DNA of 20,274 bases from WJMT01 sp964611275 (GTDB lineage Bacteria > Acidobacteriota > Aminicenantia > Aminicenantales > Aminicenantaceae), in assembly GCA_964611275.1 (NCBI GenBank), contig CAZSZS010000214.1, forward strand, positions 1-20,274. The letters run 5' to 3'. Position 1 is the first letter of the stretch; every line of letters begins with the position of its first letter. The position numbers and the translations under genes were made by a program. The notes under the pieces are model-generated. The model was not told where the DNA came from. It ran no database searches and worked only from the letters and a program-made list of their open reading frames with translations. Positions 7,977-15,185 of this stretch are shown piece after piece.

Positions 7977-8094
7977 AAATGCGATCCTATCCCACAGCGT
8001 CTGCTTTGTTGCAGGCTATTCGCGGTGAAACACCACAGCTTCATACCCTGCGCCTCGCATCTGCAGCGACCTAGACTCGTGAATAAGCCAAGCC
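7977..8094. repeat. structured GC-richer repeat element inside an AT-rich intergenic region
   Basis: The stretch is richer in GC than the flanking DNA and contains an imperfect hairpin. Arms GCAGGCTAT (8011-8019) and ATACCCTGC (8043-8051) pair at 8 of 9 positions, around an inner GGTGAAACACC stem-loop (8024-8034). CTCGTGAATAA (8076-8086) is the reverse complement of TTATTCACGAG at 5917-5927, the outer end of the repeat after nuoN. That suggests a related interspersed family. There is no credible coding sequence. Boundaries are approximate. Confidence 0.5.
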
Positions 8095-8120
8095 TGCTTG
8101 ACCTATTCATAAAAAATATC
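8095..8120. repeat. 26-bp direct repeat, copy 2
   Basis: This is an exact copy of 7836-7861. Identity stops at both edges: the next bases are TACC here and GATA in the first copy. The overlapping CAAGCCTGCTTG (8090-8101) is a short palindrome at the junction with the structured repeat. Confidence 0.9.
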
Positions 8121-8170
8121 TACCAAAAACACAATTTGATGATATTATATTCTGTTCAAAATGGCAACAG

Positions 8171-8194
8171 AGTGTCATTACGAACGGCCTCGCT
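8171..8194 (+). repeat. decayed fragment of the TGTCATTGCGAA repeat family
   Basis: TGTCATTACGAACGGCC differs by only two bases from TGTCATTGCGAACGACC at 5940-5956. No inverted partner is present nearby, so this looks like a solo or degraded repeat end. It lies just upstream of the M16 peptidase genes. Confidence 0.55.
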
Positions 8195-8200
8195 CTATAT

Positions 8201-8226
8201 TCATTCTTGATAAAATGAAAGAATGA
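8201..8226 (+). promoter_or_regulatory. inverted repeat enclosing the first M16 start codon
   Basis: TCATTCTT (8201-8208) and AAGAATGA (8219-8226) form a perfect 8-bp dyad around GATAAAATGA. The ATG at 8223 is in the 3' arm, so a transcript starting upstream could fold over it. It might be an operator or an RNA hairpin, but it is AU-rich and may be chance. The TAAAAT in the loop could also serve as a -10 box. Confidence 0.3.
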
Positions 8227-9617
8227 TATATAGTATAGTTACTGGTGAAATCTTGAGCCGCGGTAAAATCTTCACTATCTTTATTCTTCTCGCATTTTTT
8301 CTTGTTCACACTGTCTTTGTATTTCCCGTAAATAATGCTTCTTCCAGTGTAAATCTTGAACTCAAAAACGGCCTTCAAGTATTTCTTTATAACAAACCGA
8401 CTCTTCCCCTTACCCACTTTGTCTTTGCTTTTAATGCAGGCTCCAAAGATGAGACAGATAAAACCAATGGTATTGTTCATATACTGGAACACTGTATTCT
8501 TTTCAGAGGTACAAAAGCCATACAAAACCAGGGTTTCTATCAGGAACTAAGACTGCATGGAGCCTACTGCAATGCCCATACAGGAAGGGATCTCTCAATT
8601 TTCGAGATGACAGTCCCTTCTGAACACAGTGAATTTGCCTTTCGCACCTTAAGAGAAATCCTGTTTGATTTTAATTTGAATCAAAAAGAACTGGACAATG
8701 AAAAAGAAGTCATTCTTGAGGAGCTGAACAAAATACAGGATGACCCTTATCAAACTGCCATATCTATCATATATCAAAACATTTTTCATGATCATACTTA
8801 CCAAAACCCTGTTTATGGAAAGACAGAGGTCATAAAAGAGCTGACGGCCGAAGATGTCATGAGATTTTACGATGATTATTTCGTGCCCTCCAATTGCGCT
8901 CTTGCTGTAGTGGGAGATCTTTCCCTGGATGAAATGAAAGAAAAGACAAAATCCATGCTTGAAAACATACAGAAGACCGGTGCTGATCGAAAAGAATTTC
9001 AGGAAATAGAGCCTTTGAAAAAGACAGTAAAAAAGAATATGAATATGGACGTAGAAATGGCCTATCTGGCAATCGGATTGAACGCACCCGGTTATAATTC
9101 TCCGGATCAGTATGCTGCAGACCTTTTGGCTGAAATATTCGGGCAGGGATACAACCCTTTGATAAACCAGCCTATACTAAGACGAAGAATCGCAGCCCAT
9201 TCCATCAATATGTCATACTACTGCGATAAATATGGAGGGGCGCTGACCCTGTTTATAGGAATGGACCCAAAAGATATCAATGCAGCCGAATCAGAAATCA
9301 CAAAATATTTGAAAAATTCTCACAAACTCAATTATTCTAAAACAGACTATGAGCCGGATGACCAATTCTATGCATTTGATATACTGCAAAGCGCAAAAAA
9401 CAGAATCAAATTAAATGCTGAAGCAGCGGAAGAAAAGGGACTGCTCATAGGTCACTCTCTGGTGAGATATATGTTAATGAACAAGACACAAGACAGAGGG
9501 GATTATCTTGAGAGGATTGAAAAATTGAATTCATCAGATATCCGGCAGGCAGCGGGACGCTACTTAAGCCAGAAGGGAAAGGTCATTGTGAAAATACTAC
9601 CTGAGGGAATAAAATGA
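8223..9617 (+). CDS. secreted M16B zinc peptidase, catalytic subunit
   Basis: Member of the insulinase/pitrilysin family, a zinc peptidase expected to cleave peptides outside the cytoplasm. The inverted zinc motif H86-ILE-H90 is intact. E167 in VILEEL is the third ligand at the usual 76-residue spacing. The N-terminus has a hydrophobic signal segment (residues 16-35). The second M16 domain lacks a clear R/Y substrate-binding pair. At 464 residues it matches a two-domain M16B protein. A TTG at 8253 (residue 11) with GGTG upstream would give a tidier signal peptide and is an alternative start. It overlaps the next gene by ATGA, which supports paired expression and assembly. Confidence 0.92.
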   Translation: MIYSIVTGEILSRGKIFTIFILLAFFLVHTVFVFPVNNASSSVNLELKNGLQVFLYNKPTLPLTHFVFAFNAGSKDETDKTNGIVHILEHCILFRGTKAIQNQGFYQELRLHGAYCNAHTGRDLSIFEMTVPSEHSEFAFRTLREILFDFNLNQKELDNEKEVILEELNKIQDDPYQTAISIIYQNIFHDHTYQNPVYGKTEVIKELTAEDVMRFYDDYFVPSNCALAVVGDLSLDEMKEKTKSMLENIQKTGADRKEFQEIEPLKKTVKKNMNMDVEMAYLAIGLNAPGYNSPDQYAADLLAEIFGQGYNPLINQPILRRRIAAHSINMSYYCDKYGGALTLFIGMDPKDINAAESEITKYLKNSHKLNYSKTDYEPDDQFYAFDILQSAKNRIKLNAEAAEEKGLLIGHSLVRYMLMNKTQDRGDYLERIEKLNSSDIRQAAGRYLSQKGKVIVKILPEGIK

Positions 9618-10933
9618 AACCCGGTCTGAAAAAAAACCTGGTTATGGCATTCACTTTTATTTTTTTTTCGTTCTCAACCACCATTTCTTTGATCCCGGCC
9701 GGTCAGGAAATATGGGCTTCACCTATTATTAACATAGAATTGGAGAATGGTCTGAAGGTTTTATTCGAAAAAGATGACTCTTCTAAAATCACTGTTCTTC
9801 AGTTCTACATAAGGGGAGGTAAACTCTCAGAAGGCAAGAACCAACAAGGTCTTTCTTACATCACGACCCGACTTGCCCTTGAGATACCGGACAGACAAAA
9901 GGCACAGGATTTTATGCTTCAGGCCACTCAGTTCACGATGTTTTGTGAAAACGATTATTCTGCTGTGGTCGTGACGTGCCTTTCGGAAAACTTAAAAGAC
10001 AGCCTTGTTTTGATTTCTGATATTATGCTGAATCCTCTGTTTTCCTCCATACGAATAAAACGTATCAAAGAGAATATGCTGAACAGAGATAAAATCGAAC
10101 AGGATATCTCCAGAAATATTGCCTTTCAAACAGTAAGGGACTCTTTGTTTATGGAAACCGGATACGACGGTTCTGTCTACGGAAATGAGGGCAGTCTCAA
10201 ACAGATCACAAGGAAAGACATCACTGGTTATCATGAAAGGCATTTTACCTCAGACAATATGGGCATTGTTGTTTCAACTGACCTGGACAAAGAAGTCATA
10301 ACCGAATATCTGAATCAGTGTTTTTCCCCTTTAAAAACAGGTCCATCCTTTTCACATAAAGAAGTCACACTTCCTTTTATTGACAAAAAAACACTCGAGA
10401 TAAACAGAGATACCCAGCAGACTTTCATTTCCATCGGATACAGGCTTCCTCCAATAAATCAAAAGAACTATGTCCTTTCCCTAATGATCGAAAATCTAGT
10501 GGGAAAAGGAATCGGTTCAAGATTGTGGCCGTTGAGAGAAGAAAAAAAGCTTGCTTATAATGTCGGCGCTGAAATCAGTTATTTTAGGAACGGTGGAATG
10601 CTGGAAGCCTTGATGGAAACAGAGAATGTGAAAAAAGAGACCGCTTCAGAAGCTATCTGTGATACGCTAGACTCCCTTTATGAGAACGGCATTGATAGTC
10701 AGGAACTTGAAATGACCAAAGAATATACCAAAGCCTCCTTCTTGCGTTCGAATGAAACAAAAAGAGCAAGGACAGCAATCCTAGCCTATTTTGAAATCAT
10801 GGAACTTGGTCTTGACTCTTTTAAAAATATCTTCGGGGAAATAGATAGTATCGGCCTTGAAGAGATGAATTCTTATATTCGTGAAATCCTTGACCCGGCG
10901 CATAGAATCGAAGTGATGATCGGCCCTGAGTAA
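9614..10933 (+). CDS. M16B peptidase-like protein, non-catalytic partner
   Basis: The fold and length (439 residues) match M16B peptidases, starting after a signal peptide with NIELENGLKVLFE. Where HxxEH should be, the sequence reads GLSYITTRLAL, so zinc ligands are absent. It keeps the C-domain substrate-binding pair: R303 and Y315 in SRLWPLREEKKLAYNVGAE. In characterised M16B heterodimers one subunit holds the zinc and the other the R/Y pair, and these two genes divide the motifs that way. The start overlaps the upstream stop (ATGA), with GAGGGA (9603-9608) as ribosome binding site. The gene converges on the M50 gene with 17 bp between stops. Confidence 0.9.
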   Translation: MKPGLKKNLVMAFTFIFFSFSTTISLIPAGQEIWASPIINIELENGLKVLFEKDDSSKITVLQFYIRGGKLSEGKNQQGLSYITTRLALEIPDRQKAQDFMLQATQFTMFCENDYSAVVVTCLSENLKDSLVLISDIMLNPLFSSIRIKRIKENMLNRDKIEQDISRNIAFQTVRDSLFMETGYDGSVYGNEGSLKQITRKDITGYHERHFTSDNMGIVVSTDLDKEVITEYLNQCFSPLKTGPSFSHKEVTLPFIDKKTLEINRDTQQTFISIGYRLPPINQKNYVLSLMIENLVGKGIGSRLWPLREEKKLAYNVGAEISYFRNGGMLEALMETENVKKETASEAICDTLDSLYENGIDSQELEMTKEYTKASFLRSNETKRARTAILAYFEIMELGLDSFKNIFGEIDSIGLEEMNSYIREILDPAHRIEVMIGPE

Positions 10934-10950
10934 AAAAAATACAAGTGCCC

Positions 10951-12078
10951 TCATCGTTCAAGGTCAATTTTTATGGAAAGAAAATCCATAAGGTCTTTAA
11001 TGGATATGACTCCGACCAGCTTGTCCCCTTCCACGACCATCAACCGGCTCCTGTTTTTCTTCTGCATGAGAGAGAGTACCTTTTCTGCATTTTCATTTGG
11101 GCTGATCGTGTTTGACCCACTACACTCCTCCATAATATCCCTTACTTTCTTAAAAGCTCTTTCCTCTTTTGGAATATCCTTGACGTTTTTCAGCTCGACA
11201 CATCCTATGAGCTTTCCTTCCTCAACAACCGGATACATCTTGTAATGGTATCTGTATATGTAATCCTCGATAAGTTCTTCCAGATAGATCTCAGGAGAAA
11301 CCACTGCTGGGTCAGGAACCATGTATTTGCTTACTTTCTCTCCGTGCAGCGAGTTTCTCAATACCATCTGCTTATAGGACATTTGAGAGGAGCTTCTGAT
11401 AAACAGCCCGATAAGAAACATCCAGGCTCCTCCTATGAAATTGCCGGCAATGACCTCGATCACTCCGAACAATATCAGCCCGAATCCAAAAGCAGAACCG
11501 ATCTTAGAAGAAATATTGGTTGCCCAGTGGATATTTTCTTTCCATCCCCAAAGAACAGAACGAAGCACCCTTCCCCCGTCTAAGGGAAACGCAGGGATGA
11601 GATTAAATCCAGCCAGTATCAGGTTGATCCAAGCCAGATATTCGATAACCCCCTTGAGAGCTTTTGACATGCCGATCCCATCGCCTATAAACGAAACCAA
11701 CAACAGCCCGACTCCCAGAAAAATACTGGACAAAGGGCCTGCAATAGCCATAAAAAACTCGGCTTTGGGGCTTGGGGGCTGTTCTGACATCTCCGCCACT
11801 CCTCCGAAAATAAACAGTGTGATGCCTTTCATAGGCAGGCCGAACTTCCTTGCAATAAGGGAATGCCACAGCTCATGGAAAACAATGGAAAACAGAAGCC
11901 CTATGGCTCCAGCTATCCCCATTATCCAGTATGTGGCTGCTGAAAAACCTTCATAAAAATGAGGAAAAAGTCCCTTGGCCAGGCTCCATACAATGAGCAA
12001 AGCCAGTATAAACCAGCTAAAATCCATTTTGACATGGAAGCCGAATAGCTTAAAAAGAGATATCCTTTTTCCAAACAT
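10951..12078 (-). CDS. M50 site-2-protease-like membrane metallopeptidase with CBS pair
   Basis: Intramembrane zinc protease of the M50B (SpoIVFB-like) group. HELWH (68-72) is the zinc motif in a membrane segment. The third ligand is D167 in NLIPAFPLDGGR (159-170). About six membrane segments fill residues 15-230. Two CBS domains follow (about 247-300 and 314-370) and probably sense an adenine nucleotide or similar ligand. The 375-residue length is normal. Substrates in this group include membrane-bound anti-sigma or transcription factors, but none is visible here. It is 17 nt downstream of the aminopeptidase gene and probably cotranscribed. The ribosome binding site is poor. Confidence 0.93.
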   Translation of the reverse strand: MFGKRISLFKLFGFHVKMDFSWFILALLIVWSLAKGLFPHFYEGFSAATYWIMGIAGAIGLLFSIVFHELWHSLIARKFGLPMKGITLFIFGGVAEMSEQPPSPKAEFFMAIAGPLSSIFLGVGLLLVSFIGDGIGMSKALKGVIEYLAWINLILAGFNLIPAFPLDGGRVLRSVLWGWKENIHWATNISSKIGSAFGFGLILFGVIEVIAGNFIGGAWMFLIGLFIRSSSQMSYKQMVLRNSLHGEKVSKYMVPDPAVVSPEIYLEELIEDYIYRYHYKMYPVVEEGKLIGCVELKNVKDIPKEERAFKKVRDIMEECSGSNTISPNENAEKVLSLMQKKNRSRLMVVEGDKLVGVISIKDLMDFLSIKIDLER

Positions 12079-12095
12079 TTAATTTTTTAATTCTT

Positions 12096-13487
12096 TTATT
12101 CTTTTGCAGTGATGGCTTCGACATCTTTAACTGTCTTTGGAATGGGTTTTCCAAGCACTCTGTGACCCTTATCCGTTACAAGAATGTCATCTTCTATCCT
12201 TATTCCCCCGAAGTCCCTGTATTGGTCAACTTTTTTATAATCAATGTAATCCATGAACTTTTTCTCTTTGAACCATTTATCGATCAGAGCGGGAATAAAA
12301 TAAATCCCCGGTTCGACGGTAAGCACAAAACCCGGTTCCAGTTCCTTTGCAAATCTCAGATATGCCAGGCCGAATTGATCGCTCCTTTTTGTTTTATCAT
12401 CATATCCCACATGATTCTCGCCCAATCCTTCCATATCATGGACGTCTAACCCCATCATGTGACCCAGACCGTGAGGCATAAAAAGAGCATGGGCTCCTGC
12501 CTTGACCGCCTCTTTGATATCACCTTTCATGATACCCAGTTCCTTCAAACCTGAGGCAATGGTTTCAACAGCTTTCATATGCACATCTTTGTTTTTCCTT
12601 CCCGGAACAGTGAATTCTATAGCCTTCAGCTGCGCATTTAATACGACTTCATAAATCTCCTTTTGTTTTTGAGTGAACTGGCCTCCAACTGGAATGGTAC
12701 GGGTTATATCTCCGGCATAATGCATAACTGATTCGGCTCCCGAGTCATTGACCAGCAACTGCCCCTTCTGTAATTTGTTTCCGTGATAATGATTGTGAAG
12801 GATCTGTCCGTTCACTGTGAGTATGACAGGGAAAGCAATATCAGCACCATATGACATCGCGATTCCCTCAATAGTCCCTGCGATCTCTCGTTCATATCTT
12901 CCCGGAACCGCCATCCTCATGGCTGTTGTATGCATGAGATAAGTGATACCCAGAGCCTCTTCGATCTGGTCGATTTCCTGCTTGATTTTTCTTGACCTTA
13001 AATCAACAACAGCCTTAATAAGGGCTTTCGAACCATAATGATTGACCTTTTCCGATTTGACCCCCAGTAAGTCTTCAATTTTTAAGGCTGTTTCTTTTCT
13101 GTAAACAGGAAGATAATGGACCTTTCTTCCCTGTTCCATGGCTTTAATCAGGGTTTCTTCCAGCTTAAAAGAGGGCAAAGTTTTTTTCACTCCGACTTCT
13201 GCAGCCCTATCTTTTAGAAACGGCTGGTCTCCCATCCATATGATATCTTCCATGTCCACATCATTTCCAAAAATAATATCCTTGTCCTCATCAATATCCA
13301 CAAGACCGGCAAGACTGGGTAAATCAAGCCCGAAAAAGTATAGAAAATTACTGTCCTGTCTGAAGCGGTAGGCATTATCCGTATAGTTCATGGGGCTTTC
13401 CTCGTTTCCCAGAAAAAGAACGAGGCCGCTGTCTATTTTTTCTTTAAGCTTTTTTCTTCTTTCAAAATAGAATCTCGGTTCGAACAC
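12096..13487 (-). CDS. pepP: Xaa-Pro aminopeptidase (M24B)
   Basis: Dimetal aminopeptidase that removes N-terminal residues preceding proline, probably cytoplasmic. Residues 1-160 form the creatinase/AMP N-terminal domain. The pita-bread catalytic domain carries all five metal ligands: D248 (NDSGAE), D260 (GDITRT), H343 (GLGHMMGLDVHD), E392 (TVEPGIY) and E432 (IRIEDD). The length of 463 residues is typical. I accept the GTG start because AGGAGG lies at 13497-13492, with a rather short 4-nt spacer. The name is given by family; a prolidase specificity cannot be fully excluded. Confidence 0.92.
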   Translation of the reverse strand: MFEPRFYFERRKKLKEKIDSGLVLFLGNEESPMNYTDNAYRFRQDSNFLYFFGLDLPSLAGLVDIDEDKDIIFGNDVDMEDIIWMGDQPFLKDRAAEVGVKKTLPSFKLEETLIKAMEQGRKVHYLPVYRKETALKIEDLLGVKSEKVNHYGSKALIKAVVDLRSRKIKQEIDQIEEALGITYLMHTTAMRMAVPGRYEREIAGTIEGIAMSYGADIAFPVILTVNGQILHNHYHGNKLQKGQLLVNDSGAESVMHYAGDITRTIPVGGQFTQKQKEIYEVVLNAQLKAIEFTVPGRKNKDVHMKAVETIASGLKELGIMKGDIKEAVKAGAHALFMPHGLGHMMGLDVHDMEGLGENHVGYDDKTKRSDQFGLAYLRFAKELEPGFVLTVEPGIYFIPALIDKWFKEKKFMDYIDYKKVDQYRDFGGIRIEDDILVTDKGHRVLGKPIPKTVKDVEAITAKE

Positions 13488-13611
13488 TGTGCCTCCTTTT
13501 ATTAACCCAAACTATTCCTTACATCCGGATTTTTTGAATAATTCAAGTTAACTGTCTGATATAAATTTAACATATACAATATACAGCATTCAATAATAAA
13601 GATAAACTCTT
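13488..13611 (-). promoter_or_regulatory. probable promoter region of pepP and the M50 gene
   Basis: This 124-nt AT-rich gap separates the serine dehydratase stop from pepP. On the minus strand TTGAAT, 17 bp and TTAAAT could form a promoter, though each hexamer is imperfect. The palindrome TTGAATAATTCAA lies at 13534-13546, between that candidate and the ribosome binding site. No rho-independent terminator is visible, so read-through from upstream is possible. Confidence 0.35.
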
Positions 13612-15168
13612 TCATCTTCTTTTCAATATGGCTTTCGCTGATGGGGCTGTGGCAATCCCTCCTTTAGCAGTGCACTTAAGCTCGGGAGGCAGCATTTTGC
13701 CGACTGACATCAGCGCATCCACAGTATCATCAAGAGTAATGGGATTTTCATATCCTCCCATGATAAGGTCAGCGCACACGAATGCATTTGAAGCCGCAGC
13801 CGCATTTCTTGTATGGCAGGGAATCTCACACATGCCCTGAACCAGGTCACACACAGACCCCATTGTGTTCTGCAAAGAAATACAAGCCGCATCCACTGCC
13901 TGTTTGGCATTCCCTCCGGCACTCTCCACTATCAAGGCGGCCGCCATGGCTCCCGCAGCTCCGATCTCTGCCTGACACCCTGCTGTCTCTGCTGCAAAAG
14001 TCGCTCTTCTCGCTATAATCAGGCCGACCGCAGCTGCGGCAAAAAGCGCCTTTCCCAGAACGGGAATGCTTATCTTCAAATCTTTCTGCAGGGTCACAGT
14101 AACTCCAGGAAGGACACCTGCCGATCCTCCGGTCGGTGCCGCGCACACAATCCCGCCGCTATTAGCGATATGCATAACAGCCAGAGCTCTGGCTGCAGCC
14201 CGCAGATGGACCCCACCTAACAGGAGCTTGCCCGCTGCTTCCTTTTTCATAATCTTTCCAGCACTCGGGATGAGCAGGCTCATCCTGATATTGTCATCTT
14301 TCAGTCCCTGTTCAACAGAATCCTTCATTACTTTGTAACGCCCGTACATCTCTTCCATAACCCTTTCCCGTGAAATACCGAGCAGTTTGGATTCATAATC
14401 AACGGCCAGATCTCCTAAGGATTTCTTTGTTTTATCAGCCTTATCAACGATCTCCTCTGCACTTAAAAAAAGCTCCTTCCCCTGTTTTGTGAAAAAAACA
14501 GGGAGGGCTTTCCACAGGCCTGTCACTCCGGGACTGTTGTGAAGCTTTAGAACCGACTTTTCATTAAACGGTTTAATGTGTTCGATGCAGACAAGCGTTT
14601 TCCCTTTTTTGCAGCAGGTATCCATCTTCATTTGTGGCTCAAGATCAAACAGGCTCAATACGTTCTTTTTCTCCTCTTTCTGGCATTCGATAAGAAGCAC
14701 ATAGGATTTTCCATCTATGTTCATAGGCCACTGATTAAGGGAACAGAAAAGCACAGCTCCTCCACCAACAGATTTAGCCACTAGTGTGAGTTTTTTCCCC
14801 TGTTTTGACTTTAATTCTATGCGTACGGCATTTGGATGTCTCTCTTCTAGTTTTCCTTCTTTGAAGAGAATTCGATTCCCCTTTTTCACAAAACGCTCTT
14901 TGGCTTCAGAGAAGCGATCGTCAGTTATGCCCCATCCCATCAATCCGGATGCAAAGGCCTTGTCAACTCCCTGCTCTTTATAGACCTGGGCGTATGACCG
15001 GTCTTTTCCAAAGGTAAAGACCGCTTCAACAGGCGCTTCACCGAGCAAATCTCGTGCGATACAGGCGATGCGGTACGAACCCGCTGTATGGGAACTGGAG
15101 GGCCCTCTCATTACAGGGCCCAGAACATCATTGAATACACTAATAAAATCTGGACTTCTCTTCTTCAT
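13612..15168 (-). CDS. sdaA: L-serine dehydratase, iron-sulfur dependent (fused beta-alpha)
   Basis: Converts L-serine to pyruvate and ammonia using a [4Fe-4S] cluster. The N-terminal beta part has GPSSSHTAG (22-30). The C-terminal alpha part has CAAPTGGSAGVLPG (342-355) and the probable cluster cysteines C398 (TAGCQAEIGAAGAMAAA), C440 (MGSVCDLV) and C451 (EIPCHTRNA). At 518 residues it equals the sum of separate beta and alpha subunits, and is about 60 residues longer than the Escherichia coli enzyme. The extra middle region (about 155-255) is divergent and may be an ACT-like regulatory domain. It sits 17 nt after the PFOR gene, which consumes its pyruvate. The ribosome binding site is weak. 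Confidence 0.9.
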   Translation of the reverse strand: MKKRSPDFISVFNDVLGPVMRGPSSSHTAGSYRIACIARDLLGEAPVEAVFTFGKDRSYAQVYKEQGVDKAFASGLMGWGITDDRFSEAKERFVKKGNRILFKEGKLEERHPNAVRIELKSKQGKKLTLVAKSVGGGAVLFCSLNQWPMNIDGKSYVLLIECQKEEKKNVLSLFDLEPQMKMDTCCKKGKTLVCIEHIKPFNEKSVLKLHNSPGVTGLWKALPVFFTKQGKELFLSAEEIVDKADKTKKSLGDLAVDYESKLLGISRERVMEEMYGRYKVMKDSVEQGLKDDNIRMSLLIPSAGKIMKKEAAGKLLLGGVHLRAAARALAVMHIANSGGIVCAAPTGGSAGVLPGVTVTLQKDLKISIPVLGKALFAAAAVGLIIARRATFAAETAGCQAEIGAAGAMAAALIVESAGGNAKQAVDAACISLQNTMGSVCDLVQGMCEIPCHTRNAAAASNAFVCADLIMGGYENPITLDDTVDALMSVGKMLPPELKCTAKGGIATAPSAKAILKRR

Positions 15169-15185
15169 ATAAGCACGAAAATCAG

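Noticed and set aside
7844..8110. 88-codon minus-strand frame taken as a whole gene
   Set aside because: Its first half runs through the structured repeat and reads like noncoding sequence. Only the last 30-45 residues look protein-like.
8160..8190. Sigma54 promoter (TGGCAC-N5-TTGC) before the M16 genes
   Set aside because: TGGCAACAGAGTG keeps the first element only in part and lacks the TTGC element at the required spacing.
7835..8222. CRISPR array or transposase gene in the repeat-rich intergenic region
   Set aside because: The 26-bp repeat has only two copies with a 233-bp interval, and no transposase or cas-like coding sequence is present.
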